A DNA stretch of 64,000 nt from Leptolyngbya sp. NIES-3755 (GCA_001548435.1 AP017308.1:4659030-4723029); one strand, 5' to 3'. Positions 44,380-53,928 are shown, counted from the first letter of the stretch. Made by a program: numbers and translations. The notes: generated by a model from the letters alone, not told the origin.

Positions 44380-45605
44380 CTAAGAACTAAGGCGTTTTTT
44401 GACTTGAGATGGAGTTTTATCAACAATTGTTTGATGCACGATCGCACCTCCAGCACTGAGTTGTAATTGTTTCCCGCGCCATTCGACCGTATTTCCGAAG
44501 AAGCCATAGCACCAGAGACAAAAGCTGAGACAATCTCGCAGCGGAACCGACCACAACAATCGTTTTGCGATCGCATCTTTCAAACATTGCACTCCAATAA
44601 ACCAAGCCGCAAGGTATCGGACTGTCCAAGTGATGGCGAGTAGCATTCCCGATGTCAGAGAAGGAGCAATCAAGAATAGAAGCAAGCTACTGACGGTTCC
44701 ATAAGTGAAAATCATCCAAGATAGCCCGTCGATCGTGCAAACCTGTTTCCCCGAAACCAACGAGTTTGATGCTGTAAAAGCTGCGGAATCGTGGCAGTTG
44801 AAAGCACATGATCCACGACATAATCTGAAAGTACGACTTGATAGCCTGCTTGTGCAGGAAGATTGCCCAATTGAAAATCATCACCGATATAATTCGCGAT
44901 CGCATTAAATCCACCAATCTCATTTAGAACCGATTGTCGAAGTACGATCGTGGCTCCAAACGCAAACGCCATTCCTTCTAGCTTTCGAGCGACTAATACA
45001 CCTGGTAAGAATTCGGTTGAAATCCCCAAAGCTTCAAAGGCAGAAACGAAATTATGCGATCGAGATCGATACAGACAAGTTACAACTCCAACTCTCGAAT
45101 CGCTCAAGGGCTGTACCACTTGTTTGAGATAGTTCGGACCCACCCAAATATCACTATCGGCAAGGACTAAAATCTCATGTTCTGCTTTGAGTGCAATGTT
45201 ATGGAGATTGTTCACTTTCGGATTGATCCCGATCGTGCGATGACTGATGACCAGTTGAATGTCTTGTTTGGGAAAATCTTCGATTAACTGTTTGACGATC
45301 GCAATACAAGGATCACTCGGATCTTGAGTTCCAAAAATAATCTGATAGTTCGGATAGTTCTGATTGCAGAATGAAGCTAGATTTTCATAAGTATTATCAT
45401 CCAAGCCGCAAACGGGTTTTAGGATGGTTACTGGAGGCTGAAAATTGCTATTTTGCGATCGCTTCGGACGAAAGAACTGAATCGCAGCCTGAATCGAAAA
45501 GAGATAGAAAAAAACTGTCGATAAACTCAGAACAAACAATACTGCAAATAGCAGATACTCCGCATCCTGAAGCAGAGTTTGAACAGTCGTAAGTGGATGA
45601 TTCAT
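44380..45605 (-). pseudogene. hpnI: HpnI-type glycosyltransferase (GT21 / ceramide-glucosyltransferase-like), frameshifted
   Basis: Frame A (45605-44712, 297 codons) has an N-terminal membrane helix and a complete GT2/21 catalytic set: VTILKPVCGLDDN, LADSDIWVG (DxD), NYIGDDFQLG and QHQTRWFRGNR (QxxRW). It then stops just after STGYLG. The adjacent frame continues MIFTYGTVSSLLLFLIAP with three to four membrane helices to 44380. One missing base near 44715 separates them; repair gives about 408 residues, the family size. HpnI transfers N-acetylglucosamine to bacteriohopanetetrol. Without repair the C-terminal membrane helices are lost. It is the last gene of a five-gene operon. Confidence 0.85.
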
Positions 45606-45624
45606 CGTCTAACATTGGGTGAAG

Positions 45625-45999
45625 TTAACCGATCGAGACAAACGCCGCACCAATACACACCAACAGAGTCCCAAACAATCGAGCCGGAGTAATTCGCTCT
45701 TGTAGAACATACCGCGCTCCAATCAAGCTAAATAGATAAGTCAGAGCCGTTGAGGGATATACAAAGCTAAGATTCGCCCAACTTAGGAGCGAGATGAAAA
45801 GGAAGAATGCGATCGTCAAAGAGAAAATCCCACACAGAATCTGAAAGTTGCTTAAAACGCGCAACAATCGACGCGGCAAAGTTCTCAAAGGTAATGGCTG
45901 AAAGTCACCCAGTTGTTTCATTCCTGCGGTGAGATACACATTTCCGATCGAGTCGGTCAATATCAGGATTAGTAACGTAATCCAAGTTCTGCCTTCCAT
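45625..45999 (-). CDS. SMR/EamA-type four-helix transporter half (second of pair)
   Basis: A 124-residue protein with four helices: ITLLILILTDSIGNVYLTAG, LSLTIAFFLFISLLSWANL, FVYPSTALTYLFSLIGARYVL and a last one ending GTLLVCIGAAFVS. SFVYPSTALTY followed by a Glu-containing turn (LQERITPARL) is typical of EamA halves such as the ArnE/ArnF flippase subunits. With its neighbour, 5 bp upstream, it probably forms a heterodimer. It lies 19 bp before the HpnI gene. Confidence 0.82.
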   Translation of the reverse strand: MEGRTWITLLILILTDSIGNVYLTAGMKQLGDFQPLPLRTLPRRLLRVLSNFQILCGIFSLTIAFFLFISLLSWANLSFVYPSTALTYLFSLIGARYVLQERITPARLFGTLLVCIGAAFVSIG

Positions 46000-46004
46000 T
46001 GTTC

Positions 46005-46391
46005 TTACCTTGACTGTTTTTGCTCATCCCATCCCACAACAAACGCGCCTGCTGTAATAATGCAAGTCCCGAACAACCGAGGGGCTGATACATGTTCGCG
46101 CAGAATAAAGATTGCTAATGCGGTGCTCAGAACATACGTAAAGGCAGTAATGGGCAGCACATAGCTTAAATCAAACCGCGAAAGTGCTACGAGATAGAGA
46201 ATCAGACTGGTAATCAAAAAAGCAATTCCCAACCAGATCCACGGACTGGTGAGGAACTGAATCGCGATCGCAATAAACGATCCCAAATCGATCACATTTA
46301 CTGCTCCGATATTCCGCATTCCCCGACTCAGCCAAACATCTCCAAACACTTGACACACGATATGCAGCAAAATGACGATCGTTCGGTTCAT
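46005..46391 (-). CDS. SMR/EamA-type four-helix transporter half (first of pair)
   Basis: A 128-residue four-helix protein. VILLHIVCQVFGDVWLSRGM forms helix 1, IWLGIAFLITSLILYLVALS helix 2, and SYVLPITAFTYVLSTALAIF with LREHVSAPRLFG leads to helix 4. It is similar in plan to its downstream neighbour but clearly diverged, as in ArnE/ArnF-like heterodimers. It overlaps the HpnK stop by 4 nt (ATGA). By context it would flip the glycolipid made by the HpnI-type transferase (inference). Confidence 0.82.
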   Translation of the reverse strand: MNRTIVILLHIVCQVFGDVWLSRGMRNIGAVNVIDLGSFIAIAIQFLTSPWIWLGIAFLITSLILYLVALSRFDLSYVLPITAFTYVLSTALAIFILREHVSAPRLFGTCIITAGAFVVGWDEQKQSR

Positions 46392-47242
46392 CCAATCGAT
46401 CCCACCCGTTCAAATCCGTGTTGTTCAAGCGCATCTCGAACTCGATCGCTTAATAGTGCCTCTAGTTCTGCAAATCCCAGATTTAAAGGTGCATTACTCG
46501 GCTCTCCTGGAACTGCGATCGCGGGATGCGAATAGATCTCCACGACATTCGCAGTAATTCTCGGAATCAGTTCAAGCAAATACGACTCGGTAATTCGTCC
46601 AGTTTGTAGCAAACCATAAACGCGATCAGCAAATTGAATTCGATGGTTTTTCAAAAGGGTCTCTCCATAGCGTCGTAGTCCAGTAAAAACAACTGAACCA
46701 ACGGTTTTGGCAACTCTACCCGAAGCATCGATCGCAAGGGCAATCTTGAGTTCTTCGGATGGCAGGCGAATTTCAGGAATTTCAAACTCTGTTGCTAAGT
46801 CAACTAAATGCTTTAGAACAATCGGATGTGAATGTAGATGCAAATGTCCATCGACATGAGAAAGCTTTAAGCCTGTTTGCCGAAATTTCTCAAGCTGAGC
46901 ACGAATTTCAAGGGGAAGTTCTTGACGTGCTTTGGCATTAAATTGATAGTTCAATCCAGCTTGAGCCGGATCATCTATGAAGCGACCCTGAGCATTGACG
47001 AGATTTGGAATCTGTTCAGGAGAAAGTACCGATCGACCCATTCCTAGAACCAGATGTAATCCAACTGCTAGAGAAGGATTTGCTTTAGCAAGCTCGATCG
47101 CATCTTCAACGGCATCTCCCGTAATCATCAAGCTCGTACTGGTCAGCACCCCTTTCTGATGAGCCGTCACGATTGCTTGATTTACCCCAGTCGAAAAGCC
47201 AAAATCATCCCCATTAATCCGCACTAAACGACGATTTGGCAT
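46388..47242 (-). CDS. hpnK: HpnK/ChbG (YdjC) family carbohydrate deacetylase
   Basis: A 284-residue YdjC-fold protein. RINGDDFGFSTGVNQAI holds the metal-binding Asp, VGLHLVLG the first His, and SHVDGHLHLHSHP the His cluster. IYSHPAIAVPGEPS near the C-terminus is conserved in the family. HpnK removes the acetyl group from the HpnI product to give the glucosamine form of the hopanoid. Coupled at both ends: a 1-nt overlap with the ferritin-like gene (TAATG) and 4 nt with the first SMR gene. Confidence 0.9.
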   Translation of the reverse strand: MPNRRLVRINGDDFGFSTGVNQAIVTAHQKGVLTSTSLMITGDAVEDAIELAKANPSLAVGLHLVLGMGRSVLSPEQIPNLVNAQGRFIDDPAQAGLNYQFNAKARQELPLEIRAQLEKFRQTGLKLSHVDGHLHLHSHPIVLKHLVDLATEFEIPEIRLPSEELKIALAIDASGRVAKTVGSVVFTGLRRYGETLLKNHRIQFADRVYGLLQTGRITESYLLELIPRITANVVEIYSHPAIAVPGEPSNAPLNLGFAELEALLSDRVRDALEQHGFERVGSIG

Positions 47243-48108
47243 TAGCTACTCGCTTCTACTTTCATTTCAGTAGATCGTTTGAGCAACAGGGTCGCTGCTT
47301 TGAGTGCGATCGAGGCAAGTTTCGGTAGCAATCGCGGTTCAAGTAAGCGATCGTCAAATTTGCTCATCCGTTTCTGATTCTCGTGAATCGTCGCAGATAA
47401 GAACTGTGGCAGTGTCAAATCATCAACAAAAGTTTTCGCTCCGGTTGCTGTAAATCCACCACTATTACCATCAGTCGTGAGCACCATTTTGCCCATGTTA
47501 AATAAAGCTCGACCGTAGTGCAGTAGTGAATGTGCACCGCGTAGAATATTCGCTCTACCCTTTTGCGCCTGAGCGTATGTAATCCAATTGATAAAGAACA
47601 CGATGTGCCGCGCTTCTTCATCCAAAATTGGATCAAACAAAGTGAACATAGATTCTGGTAGATAGTTCGCTTCTCGTGCCAATCCGAACATTCCAAAAGC
47701 GAAAAACGAATCTAAGCATTCCTCGAATCCAAAGTCCGTGAATGCGAGATTGACATTCTTCGGTAATACAGCAGCGGGAGGTTCTTCGACCTGCAAATCA
47801 TAGTGGCGAATCAGACAATCAATCAGTCGAGCATGGCGGGCTTCTTCTTCGCCTTGAAGTGCGATCGCGGCTCGAATATCGGGATCATCGATCGTATTCG
47901 CCATTGCGCTCACCATCAGTCCCGCTTCTCGCTCAGTGCTGAGTGCAATTTGCCAGAATGGAATTCGTCTTAAGCGTTCTAGCTCAGTTTCGTTTAGTTC
48001 TGGAAATGCGATCGTCTCCGGTTCATAGTGAAGATGGGTATTGATAAAATTCTGACAAAAAAGCTGTTTATGTTCTTCTGATCCAAGCTTCATAGACATA
48101 GACACCAC
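47242..48108 (-). CDS. Ferritin-like di-iron domain protein
   Basis: A 288-residue helical protein with two helix-pair iron motifs: STEREAGLM with GEEEARHARLIDCLI, and GLAREANYL with LDEEARHIVFFINW. These make a classic E...ExxH pair. Such proteins include oxygenases and oxidases (AurF/CmlI-type), but the reaction here is unknown. As first gene of the operon with HpnK and the SMR pair, it may hydroxylate or desaturate the lipid part of the product (inference). The start may be any of the Met codons at 48108, 48099 or 48093. Confidence 0.8.
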   Translation of the reverse strand: MVSMSMKLGSEEHKQLFCQNFINTHLHYEPETIAFPELNETELERLRRIPFWQIALSTEREAGLMVSAMANTIDDPDIRAAIALQGEEEARHARLIDCLIRHYDLQVEEPPAAVLPKNVNLAFTDFGFEECLDSFFAFGMFGLAREANYLPESMFTLFDPILDEEARHIVFFINWITYAQAQKGRANILRGAHSLLHYGRALFNMGKMVLTTDGNSGGFTATGAKTFVDDLTLPQFLSATIHENQKRMSKFDDRLLEPRLLPKLASIALKAATLLLKRSTEMKVEASS

Positions 48109-48222
48109 TTGATTAAGACAGCAGCAATAAACACTGTTTTGTATGATGTTCCGAGTTTCGTCGAATCTTGAAAATACGCAGAACTTTTTTAAGGATTAAG
48201 GTGGCGAATAAATCACCTGAGA

Positions 48223-48696
48223 TTATTTCTTGATTTCAGAGGGTTCTTCAAGCTTTGCTACAAAGCGACTCGCTGAATCCTTTAGGCTGAGATTGCCTCT
48301 GAGAATGGTTTTGTCGATCGTACTTTGAATCGAAATTTGCGAATTCTCACATCCTTGAATCTGCGGCAAAGTTCCTGATAGTTCTAAATTCGGCTGCCTA
48401 AACTTTCCGGTTAAAGAGGGTTTCTTTTTAGAAGCCGTTTGTTCTTGAGTGGAATGGGGCGTTTCTAAAATTGAGCCGTTTAGATAAACACCAGATTGGT
48501 CGATCGACAAAATCAGATCTTTGCCTCTCAAGCATCCCGGTAAATCTGTTGCTGATAGTTTGTACCGTCCTGAAATTTTCGGCTGTGCTTTCAAGTTCGC
48601 TTCTCCGTAGTTCGTCACCAGACTGAAAAGTGCAATCACAAACGCGATCGTACCTCCATAAAACGTCAGCCATTTCGCACTAAACAAGCCTTTCAT
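48223..48696 (-). CDS. Single-span membrane protein of unknown function
   Basis: The ATG at 48696 is preceded by GGAGG at ideal spacing; the frame upstream adds only a TTG. An N-terminal helix (about 11-28) is followed by a 125-residue beta-rich outer domain with three Cys (LPGCLRGK, IQGCENSQ and neighbours). No family was recognised. Its start lies within the end of the antiporter gene (17-nt overlap), so the two are coupled, and it may be an accessory subunit. A decayed copy of its C-terminal part lies at 32695-32820. Confidence 0.75.
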   Translation of the reverse strand: MKGLFSAKWLTFYGGTIAFVIALFSLVTNYGEANLKAQPKISGRYKLSATDLPGCLRGKDLILSIDQSGVYLNGSILETPHSTQEQTASKKKPSLTGKFRQPNLELSGTLPQIQGCENSQISIQSTIDKTILRGNLSLKDSASRFVAKLEEPSEIKK

Positions 48697-50821
48697 GAGC
48701 AACCTCCAACAGCGATATGAGATGCGATGATTGGTTATGTCTCCGCGTGATTAAGAGCGACGATCGGCATTCTGTTGCTAGTTCATCGGTATACCGTCCT
48801 AAAGTTTGCCGCTCGATTCCCCATTCACGACTGGTTCCAGCGATCGTTAAATCTGCTTGTTCTGAAGCTTCGATCACGGCTTGAATTGGGGAACTGGCTT
48901 CGATGATCGGTAACTCAATCCGGCGACGAATGCGATCGGGAAGTCGATCGAGCATTGCATTAAATTCAGAACTAAGCTCACTAAACGGTTGCACTCTCAA
49001 AATCTTCAATTGCGTCTGTTCTCGATTGATCAAAAGCCGTAGAGCAAGTTCTAAACCTAAATCAGTGTGGAGGTTTGGAACATAAGGAAGTAAGAGATTT
49101 TCGAGCTTTGTGGACTGTCGATCGACAAATACAGCAACATCCACGGGAGCACTGGTTAAGATTTCTCCGACTCTTCCGCCCAATCGATTGTTGTGAAATG
49201 CGGGACGATGCCAACCGACTAGGATCAAATTTGCTCGATCGCGTATTGCAATCTGAGCGGTGGCGCGGGCAACATCCCGATCGACTTGGACAATCGAATT
49301 GACGTAACGGCGATATTCCGCAGGTTCTAAGGTTTGAATCAATTTTTCAAGCTTCTCAGTCGTACGGGCAATTTGACGGTTTGCCTCAATCGGAAGGCTC
49401 TCGTAGACGTAATCCTCATCGAGTTGAATCAAACTTAAGGGAGTGACGATCGCGGTTTTTTTAGAAGAATTACCAATCGCGATCGACATGGCGAGTTCAA
49501 TTAATCCTCTTTGTGTGGTTGGATTCGCAATTGGAACTAGCACATGATACTGATTAGATTCAGAAACACTTTCCTGATCAATTGAGTGTTGTCGAATTTG
49601 TTGCTTTGGATAAATTAACTCTAACAATGGTGATGTCATAAATGTAGTTACTAGCGCCATAATGACAAGCATCGTGAAGAGTAATGGCGAGATCACATTT
49701 AAGCTCAAACCAATGTTCAAAACGATTAGCTCAGTTAAACCGCGAGTATTCATTAACCAACCCAGTGCTGAAGCTTCTCGTTTCTCGACTCCTGAAACTC
49801 TTGCAGCCACGTAAGTTCCGACGTATTTTCCGACGATCGCAACCGCAACGACGATCGCACAAAGTCCCCAAAGTATCGGACGATTCAGCAATCCAATCTG
49901 AGTTCGTAACCCACTATAGGCAAAGAATACAGGTAATAGAAACGTTAGAACAAAATCCTCTGTTTTTTGAGCCAATTCGCGGGTTAAGCCAGGGTGTTTT
50001 GGCATGGTCACGCCAACGAGAAACGCTCCGAAAATTAGATGAATTCCGATTAGTTCAGTGATTAAGGCAGAAATCACCACCACCATGTAGATGATTGCGA
50101 GAACGGTTTGGGTCAGTCTGCCTCTACGATCGTAGATCATTGCAAACTTTTTCAAGAGCCAGCGTCCGACGGTGAGCATAATCGCGATATAAGCGATCGA
50201 TTCTAGAACGGTAGGAATGGCAGCGATCATATTGTTGTAGCGGGTAACTGCGATCGCTAATGCCAATAAACACCAAGCTGTAACATCATCGACTGCCGCA
50301 CAAGTTAACGCTAAAGCACCAAGACGACTATTCTGTAGATTATTTTCTGTGATAATTCTTGCCAATACTGGAAATGCCGTAATCGACATCGCTGCACCTA
50401 AAAATAACGCAAACGCTGTAAACGATACGCCACTATACGAAACTAATGGATACAACAATAGAGAAGCTAACGTTCCGAGTGAAAATGGAACTAATATGCT
50501 GACATGCGAAACCAGAATCGCTACATTCAACCCGTTTTTAAGATATTTGGGATCGAGTTCCAATCCGATTAAGAACATGAAAAAGATCAGCCCAATCTGA
50601 GACAAAACACCGAGAAATGGAATTGTTTCAGGTGGGAATAACCATGCAGCCGTATTCGGTGCAACCATGCCAAATAGCGACGGACCTAGCATAATTCCTG
50701 CTACAATTTCACCGATGACAAGCGGTTGATTGAGCCGTCGAAATCCAAGCCCGACCAGGCGCGATAATCCGATAACTAGAATAATCTGAATTAAAACTTG
50801 GACAACAACATCGAGGTGCAT
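48680..50821 (-). CDS. CPA2 family cation:proton antiporter with C-terminal Usp-like region
   Basis: The 713-residue protein has about 12 to 13 membrane helices over residues 1-390, with the CPA2 core elements GEIVAGIMLGPSL, FFMFLIGLELDPKYL and CAAVDDVTAWCLLALAIA (the ion-binding DD-like site). Residues about 430-700 are a soluble region with two Usp-like halves (YHVLVPIANPTTQRGLIELA, LLPYVPNLHTDLGLELAL). It exchanges Na+ or K+ for protons, with the soluble part probably sensing nucleotides. The start is at 50821. Confidence 0.93.
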   Translation of the reverse strand: MHLDVVVQVLIQIILVIGLSRLVGLGFRRLNQPLVIGEIVAGIMLGPSLFGMVAPNTAAWLFPPETIPFLGVLSQIGLIFFMFLIGLELDPKYLKNGLNVAILVSHVSILVPFSLGTLASLLLYPLVSYSGVSFTAFALFLGAAMSITAFPVLARIITENNLQNSRLGALALTCAAVDDVTAWCLLALAIAVTRYNNMIAAIPTVLESIAYIAIMLTVGRWLLKKFAMIYDRRGRLTQTVLAIIYMVVVISALITELIGIHLIFGAFLVGVTMPKHPGLTRELAQKTEDFVLTFLLPVFFAYSGLRTQIGLLNRPILWGLCAIVVAVAIVGKYVGTYVAARVSGVEKREASALGWLMNTRGLTELIVLNIGLSLNVISPLLFTMLVIMALVTTFMTSPLLELIYPKQQIRQHSIDQESVSESNQYHVLVPIANPTTQRGLIELAMSIAIGNSSKKTAIVTPLSLIQLDEDYVYESLPIEANRQIARTTEKLEKLIQTLEPAEYRRYVNSIVQVDRDVARATAQIAIRDRANLILVGWHRPAFHNNRLGGRVGEILTSAPVDVAVFVDRQSTKLENLLLPYVPNLHTDLGLELALRLLINREQTQLKILRVQPFSELSSEFNAMLDRLPDRIRRRIELPIIEASSPIQAVIEASEQADLTIAGTSREWGIERQTLGRYTDELATECRSSLLITRRHNQSSHLISLLEVAHERLV

Positions 50822-50947
50822 AGTGAAGCGATAAGGTACACCTCAAAAGTATTCAGGGTGAATTAGAACAATTGCGCGATTCATCCGCGAATCTTTACAT
50901 TTCTAACTGTGTGAATAAATTAGGCAGTGTGCAACGTTAAACGCAGC

Positions 50948-51003
50948 AAATAGAATTCGTTGCAAATTCGTACTCAAGGTAGACGGAGCCGCGAATTCTA
51001 TTT
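50948..51003. repeat. 12-bp inverted repeat between CysA-type and antiporter genes
   Basis: AAATAGAATTCG (50948-50959) is perfectly repeated in inverse as CGAATTCTATTT (50992-51003), with a 32-bp loop, 32 bp downstream of the CysA stop. It could terminate that transcript or act as an operator for the antiporter gene. There is no T-run on the minus strand, so simple rho-independent termination is not evident. Confidence 0.5.
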
Positions 51004-51034
51004 ACTAAAGCTTTGGAAAGTTACCGATCGCTCT

Positions 51035-52054
51035 TTAACTTAGTGCATAAGCTGGAAATGTTTTCACAGACTTCGGCTTGATGTAGATGGGTTGATCCGT
51101 CCGTAAATGAAGCTGATTAAAGCGATCGCGGCTCAAGTTAACCGTGACCAATTCCCCAGATTCGATCCGGACTTCGACAATCACTTCCCAGCCCAAGTGC
51201 ACAATCCGATCGACTCGTGCCGGAACCGATTCAGCCGAGGCAGTGTACTCGATTTCAATGTCATGAGGACGTAGAAAAACGCGATCGGACTCCAAAACTT
51301 TACTGTCTTGTCTCGGTAAAATTCCCGCCCGTGCAGGCACAACATTCACCGGACCAATAAAGCTCATCACAAACGCACTCGCAGGATGATCATAAATATC
51401 AGTTGCTGTTCCGACTTGCTCGACTTTCCCTTGGTTCATCACCACAATTTCGTCCGCCACTTCCATCGCTTCTTCCTGATCGTGCGTCACGAATACAGTC
51501 GTCACACTGACTTCTTTGTGCAATCGACGTAACCAAGCCCGAAGTTCTTTCCGCACTTTGGCATCCAGCGCTCCAAATGGCTCATCTAAAAGTAGAACTT
51601 CAGGCTGAACCGCCAGAGCACGCGCCAGTGCGACCCGTTGCCGTTGTCCACCTGACAATTGAGAGGGATATCGATCGCCTAATCCTTGTAGCTGAATCAG
51701 CGATAACAATTCCTCGACTCGATCGCGAACTCTCGATTTTGGAGTTTTACGAAGTTCTAATCCGAACGCGATGTTTTGGCGAATGGTCAAATGTTTGAAC
51801 AACGCATAATGTTGAAACACAAATCCAATATTGCGCTTCTGAACCGCTGTATAAGTAGCATCTCGTCCGAGCAAGGCAATTCGTCCTTCATCCGGTTGCT
51901 CTAGTCCTGCAATCATTCGGAGCAACGTTGATTTTCCTGATCCTGAAGGACCTAAAAGTGCGACCAATGAGTTTGTTTTAATGCTGAGGCTTACTTGGTC
52001 CACAGCGTGAAACGTTCCGTAGAACTTTGATACATTCTGAACTTCAATTCCCAC
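51035..52054 (-). CDS. cysA: Sulfate/thiosulfate-type ABC transporter ATP-binding protein
   Basis: The 339-residue protein has Walker [10 protein letters not shown], signature [15 protein letters not shown], Walker [19 protein letters not shown] and switch [14 protein letters not shown]. The C-terminal TOBE region after [14 protein letters not shown] is typical of CysA. It would energise sulfate import with CysT/CysW and a binding protein, none of which is nearby, so another anion is possible. It is divergent from a LysR regulator gene that may control it. Confidence 0.88.
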   Translation of the reverse strand: MGIEVQNVSKFYGTFHAVDQVSLSIKTNSLVALLGPSGSGKSTLLRMIAGLEQPDEGRIALLGRDATYTAVQKRNIGFVFQHYALFKHLTIRQNIAFGLELRKTPKSRVRDRVEELLSLIQLQGLGDRYPSQLSGGQRQRVALARALAVQPEVLLLDEPFGALDAKVRKELRAWLRRLHKEVSVTTVFVTHDQEEAMEVADEIVVMNQGKVEQVGTATDIYDHPASAFVMSFIGPVNVVPARAGILPRQDSKVLESDRVFLRPHDIEIEYTASAESVPARVDRIVHLGWEVIVEVRIESGELVTVNLSRDRFNQLHLRTDQPIYIKPKSVKTFPAYALS

Positions 52055-52083
52055 AATGATTTGCTCCTACCATTTGCTTTATC

Positions 52084-52112
52084 TACAGTTTGTCTATTTG
52101 GCTACAGTATAT
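52084..52112. promoter_or_regulatory. Direct repeats and -10 element upstream of cysA
   Basis: CTACAGT occurs at 52084-52090 and again at 52103-52109 (19 bp period), the second copy overlapping a minus-strand TATACT (52112-52107) that could be the cysA -10 box. Repeats two helical turns apart at a divergent LysR gene fit a LysR-type operator. This is inference from position and spacing. Confidence 0.35.
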
Positions 52113-52303
52113 TACAGTTAAATCAGAATATATGTAGCTTTTATCACGCTTCTCAAAGGGTCAATTCTGAGTAAAATGCCGAGTCGGATAGTCGATCGAC
52201 AAAACATTCTCCGTTTCGTTGATCGATTTATGTGAGTTTAATAGTATAGTAAAGCCACCCCAACTGAAAAGCCCTTACCTGAAGCTGAATGGGCGATTGC
52301 TAA

Positions 52304-53209
52304 ATGACACTCGAACAGTTGCGAATTTTTTTGGCAGTTGCCGAACATCTCCATTTCACTCGTGCTGCCGAAGCGTTGTATATTACTCAACCTGCGGTCA
52401 GTGCTGCAATTCAAACGATCGAGGCGGAGTATGGCGTGAAGTTGTTTCACCGAATCGATCGCCGCATCGAAATTACCAATGCAGGACAATTGCTGCAAAT
52501 CGAGGCACAGAAGATTCTTGATCAGGTGGCGTTTGCAGAGCGGCAATTGAGAGAGTTGAACAATCTGCAACGAGGCGAACTCAAGATTGGCTGTAGTTTA
52601 ACCGTGGGAAATTATTGGTTGCCCGATCGAATTAGTCGATTCAAGCAACAGTATCCGGGAATCTATGTGCATTGCATTCTTGGAAATGCAGAAGAAATCG
52701 GAGAAGGAACATCGCTTGGACGGTTTGATCTTGGACTGGTTACGGGTGGCGTGAAGCAATCATTTCAGGAATTTCTTCATCAAGAATCCGTCGGGCAAGA
52801 GCGCTTACAAATTGTGGTCGGTCAGAGTCATCCTTGGTTTGGACGATCAACAATCACAACCGATCAGCTTTCGACAAGTCACTGGGTGATGCGTGAGTCG
52901 GGATCAGGTGCACAACAGATGTTTGAGCAAGCCTTAGTTCGGTGGAACGTGGAATCGTCGTTGTCGATCGCGCTTGTGCTCAGTACGAGTGAAATGGTGA
53001 AAGCCGTTGTTGAACAAGGAGTCGGAGCGGCAGCATTACCAGAGTTGATGATTCAGAAAGAATTGAAGTTAGGAACACTTTGGGCGATTCAAGTGGTCGA
53101 TGCACTGGGCGATCGATTAGAAATTGTGCAACCGATTCTCAAGCTCAAACACCAGAAGCGATTTCAAACCCAAATTATCGAAGCCTTTGAGCAGTTTTTG
53201 ATTGAGTAG
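52304..53209 (+). CDS. LysR family transcriptional regulator
   Basis: A 301-residue LysR protein. The N-terminal helix-turn-helix is LRIFLAVAEHLHFTRAAEAL followed by YITQPAVSAAIQTIE, then the linker helix. The C-terminal two-lobed effector domain runs from about residue 92 (ELKIGCSLTVGNYWLP). It is divergent from cysA across 249 bp, the usual LysR arrangement with a regulated target. A sulfur-related effector is possible but not shown. Confidence 0.92.
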   Translation: MTLEQLRIFLAVAEHLHFTRAAEALYITQPAVSAAIQTIEAEYGVKLFHRIDRRIEITNAGQLLQIEAQKILDQVAFAERQLRELNNLQRGELKIGCSLTVGNYWLPDRISRFKQQYPGIYVHCILGNAEEIGEGTSLGRFDLGLVTGGVKQSFQEFLHQESVGQERLQIVVGQSHPWFGRSTITTDQLSTSHWVMRESGSGAQQMFEQALVRWNVESSLSIALVLSTSEMVKAVVEQGVGAAALPELMIQKELKLGTLWAIQVVDALGDRLEIVQPILKLKHQKRFQTQIIEAFEQFLIE

Positions 53210-53273
53210 TCTTTGATCAAAGTTTGTCACAGCGGGGATAATTGCCGTTGTGCGTCCTTAAAGATTCAAAGTT

Positions 53274-53888
53274 ATGAAGCGATCGATATGGTTATTTCCT
53301 CTATTAATAATGGGCTGCGAGTTCGATCGAACCCTTTCCCAAGTTCCGCAACCGAGTCAAACCGTACAAGCGGCTCCCGTCGATCGCTCAATCTGGTCAC
53401 AACTTCGACAGGTAGAAACTTTTACCGTGATTCTGATGCGTCACACGCAAGCTCCCGGAACAGGCGATCCAAGCAATTTCCGCTTAAATGATTGTTCAAC
53501 GCAGCGCAATTTGTCGCAGGATGGCAGACGACAAGCGAAACAAATTGGTCAAGTTTTTCGACAGCGGCAGGTTCCAGTTGCAAGAGTGCTATCGAGTCAA
53601 TGGTGTCGCTGTTTAGATACGGCTCGATTGTTGGAATTAGGGAAAGTTGAGCCATTTCCCGCATTGAATTCATTTTTTCGCGATCGCTCGACCGAATCCC
53701 GCCAAACCGAAGAACTGCGGCAATTCATGATTCAAAATAAAAGCGATCGACAAGTCGTAGTCATGGTGACGCATCAAGTGAATATCACAGCAATCACCGG
53801 AACAATTCCCGCTCAGGGCGAGGCAATCGTACTGCAACTCGACAATCAAAATCAGTTCAAATCAATCGGAACGCTCAACCCCAACTAA
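53274..53888 (+). CDS. Histidine phosphatase superfamily lipoprotein
   Basis: The 204-residue protein starts with a lipoprotein signal (IWLFPLLIMGC, Cys at about 15). The phosphatase core has the phospho-His motif VILMRHTQA (RHG-like), RNLSQDGRRQAKQIGQVFR, VLSSQWCRCLDTARLL and the second His in VMVTHQVNITAITG. It is probably tethered at the outer face of the membrane. Substrate unknown. It lies 64 bp after the LysR gene and 40 bp before the TIGR01777 gene. Confidence 0.87.
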   Translation: MKRSIWLFPLLIMGCEFDRTLSQVPQPSQTVQAAPVDRSIWSQLRQVETFTVILMRHTQAPGTGDPSNFRLNDCSTQRNLSQDGRRQAKQIGQVFRQRQVPVARVLSSQWCRCLDTARLLELGKVEPFPALNSFFRDRSTESRQTEELRQFMIQNKSDRQVVVMVTHQVNITAITGTIPAQGEAIVLQLDNQNQFKSIGTLNPN

Positions 53889-53928
53889 TCCCCGATATAC
53901 TTTGATCTGGCGTTTGTCTTGGATATTT

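Noticed and set aside
44712-44760. Programmed frameshift in the HpnI-type gene
   Set aside because: No classical slippery heptamer is visible at the junction; a simple one-base deletion or read error explains the data better.
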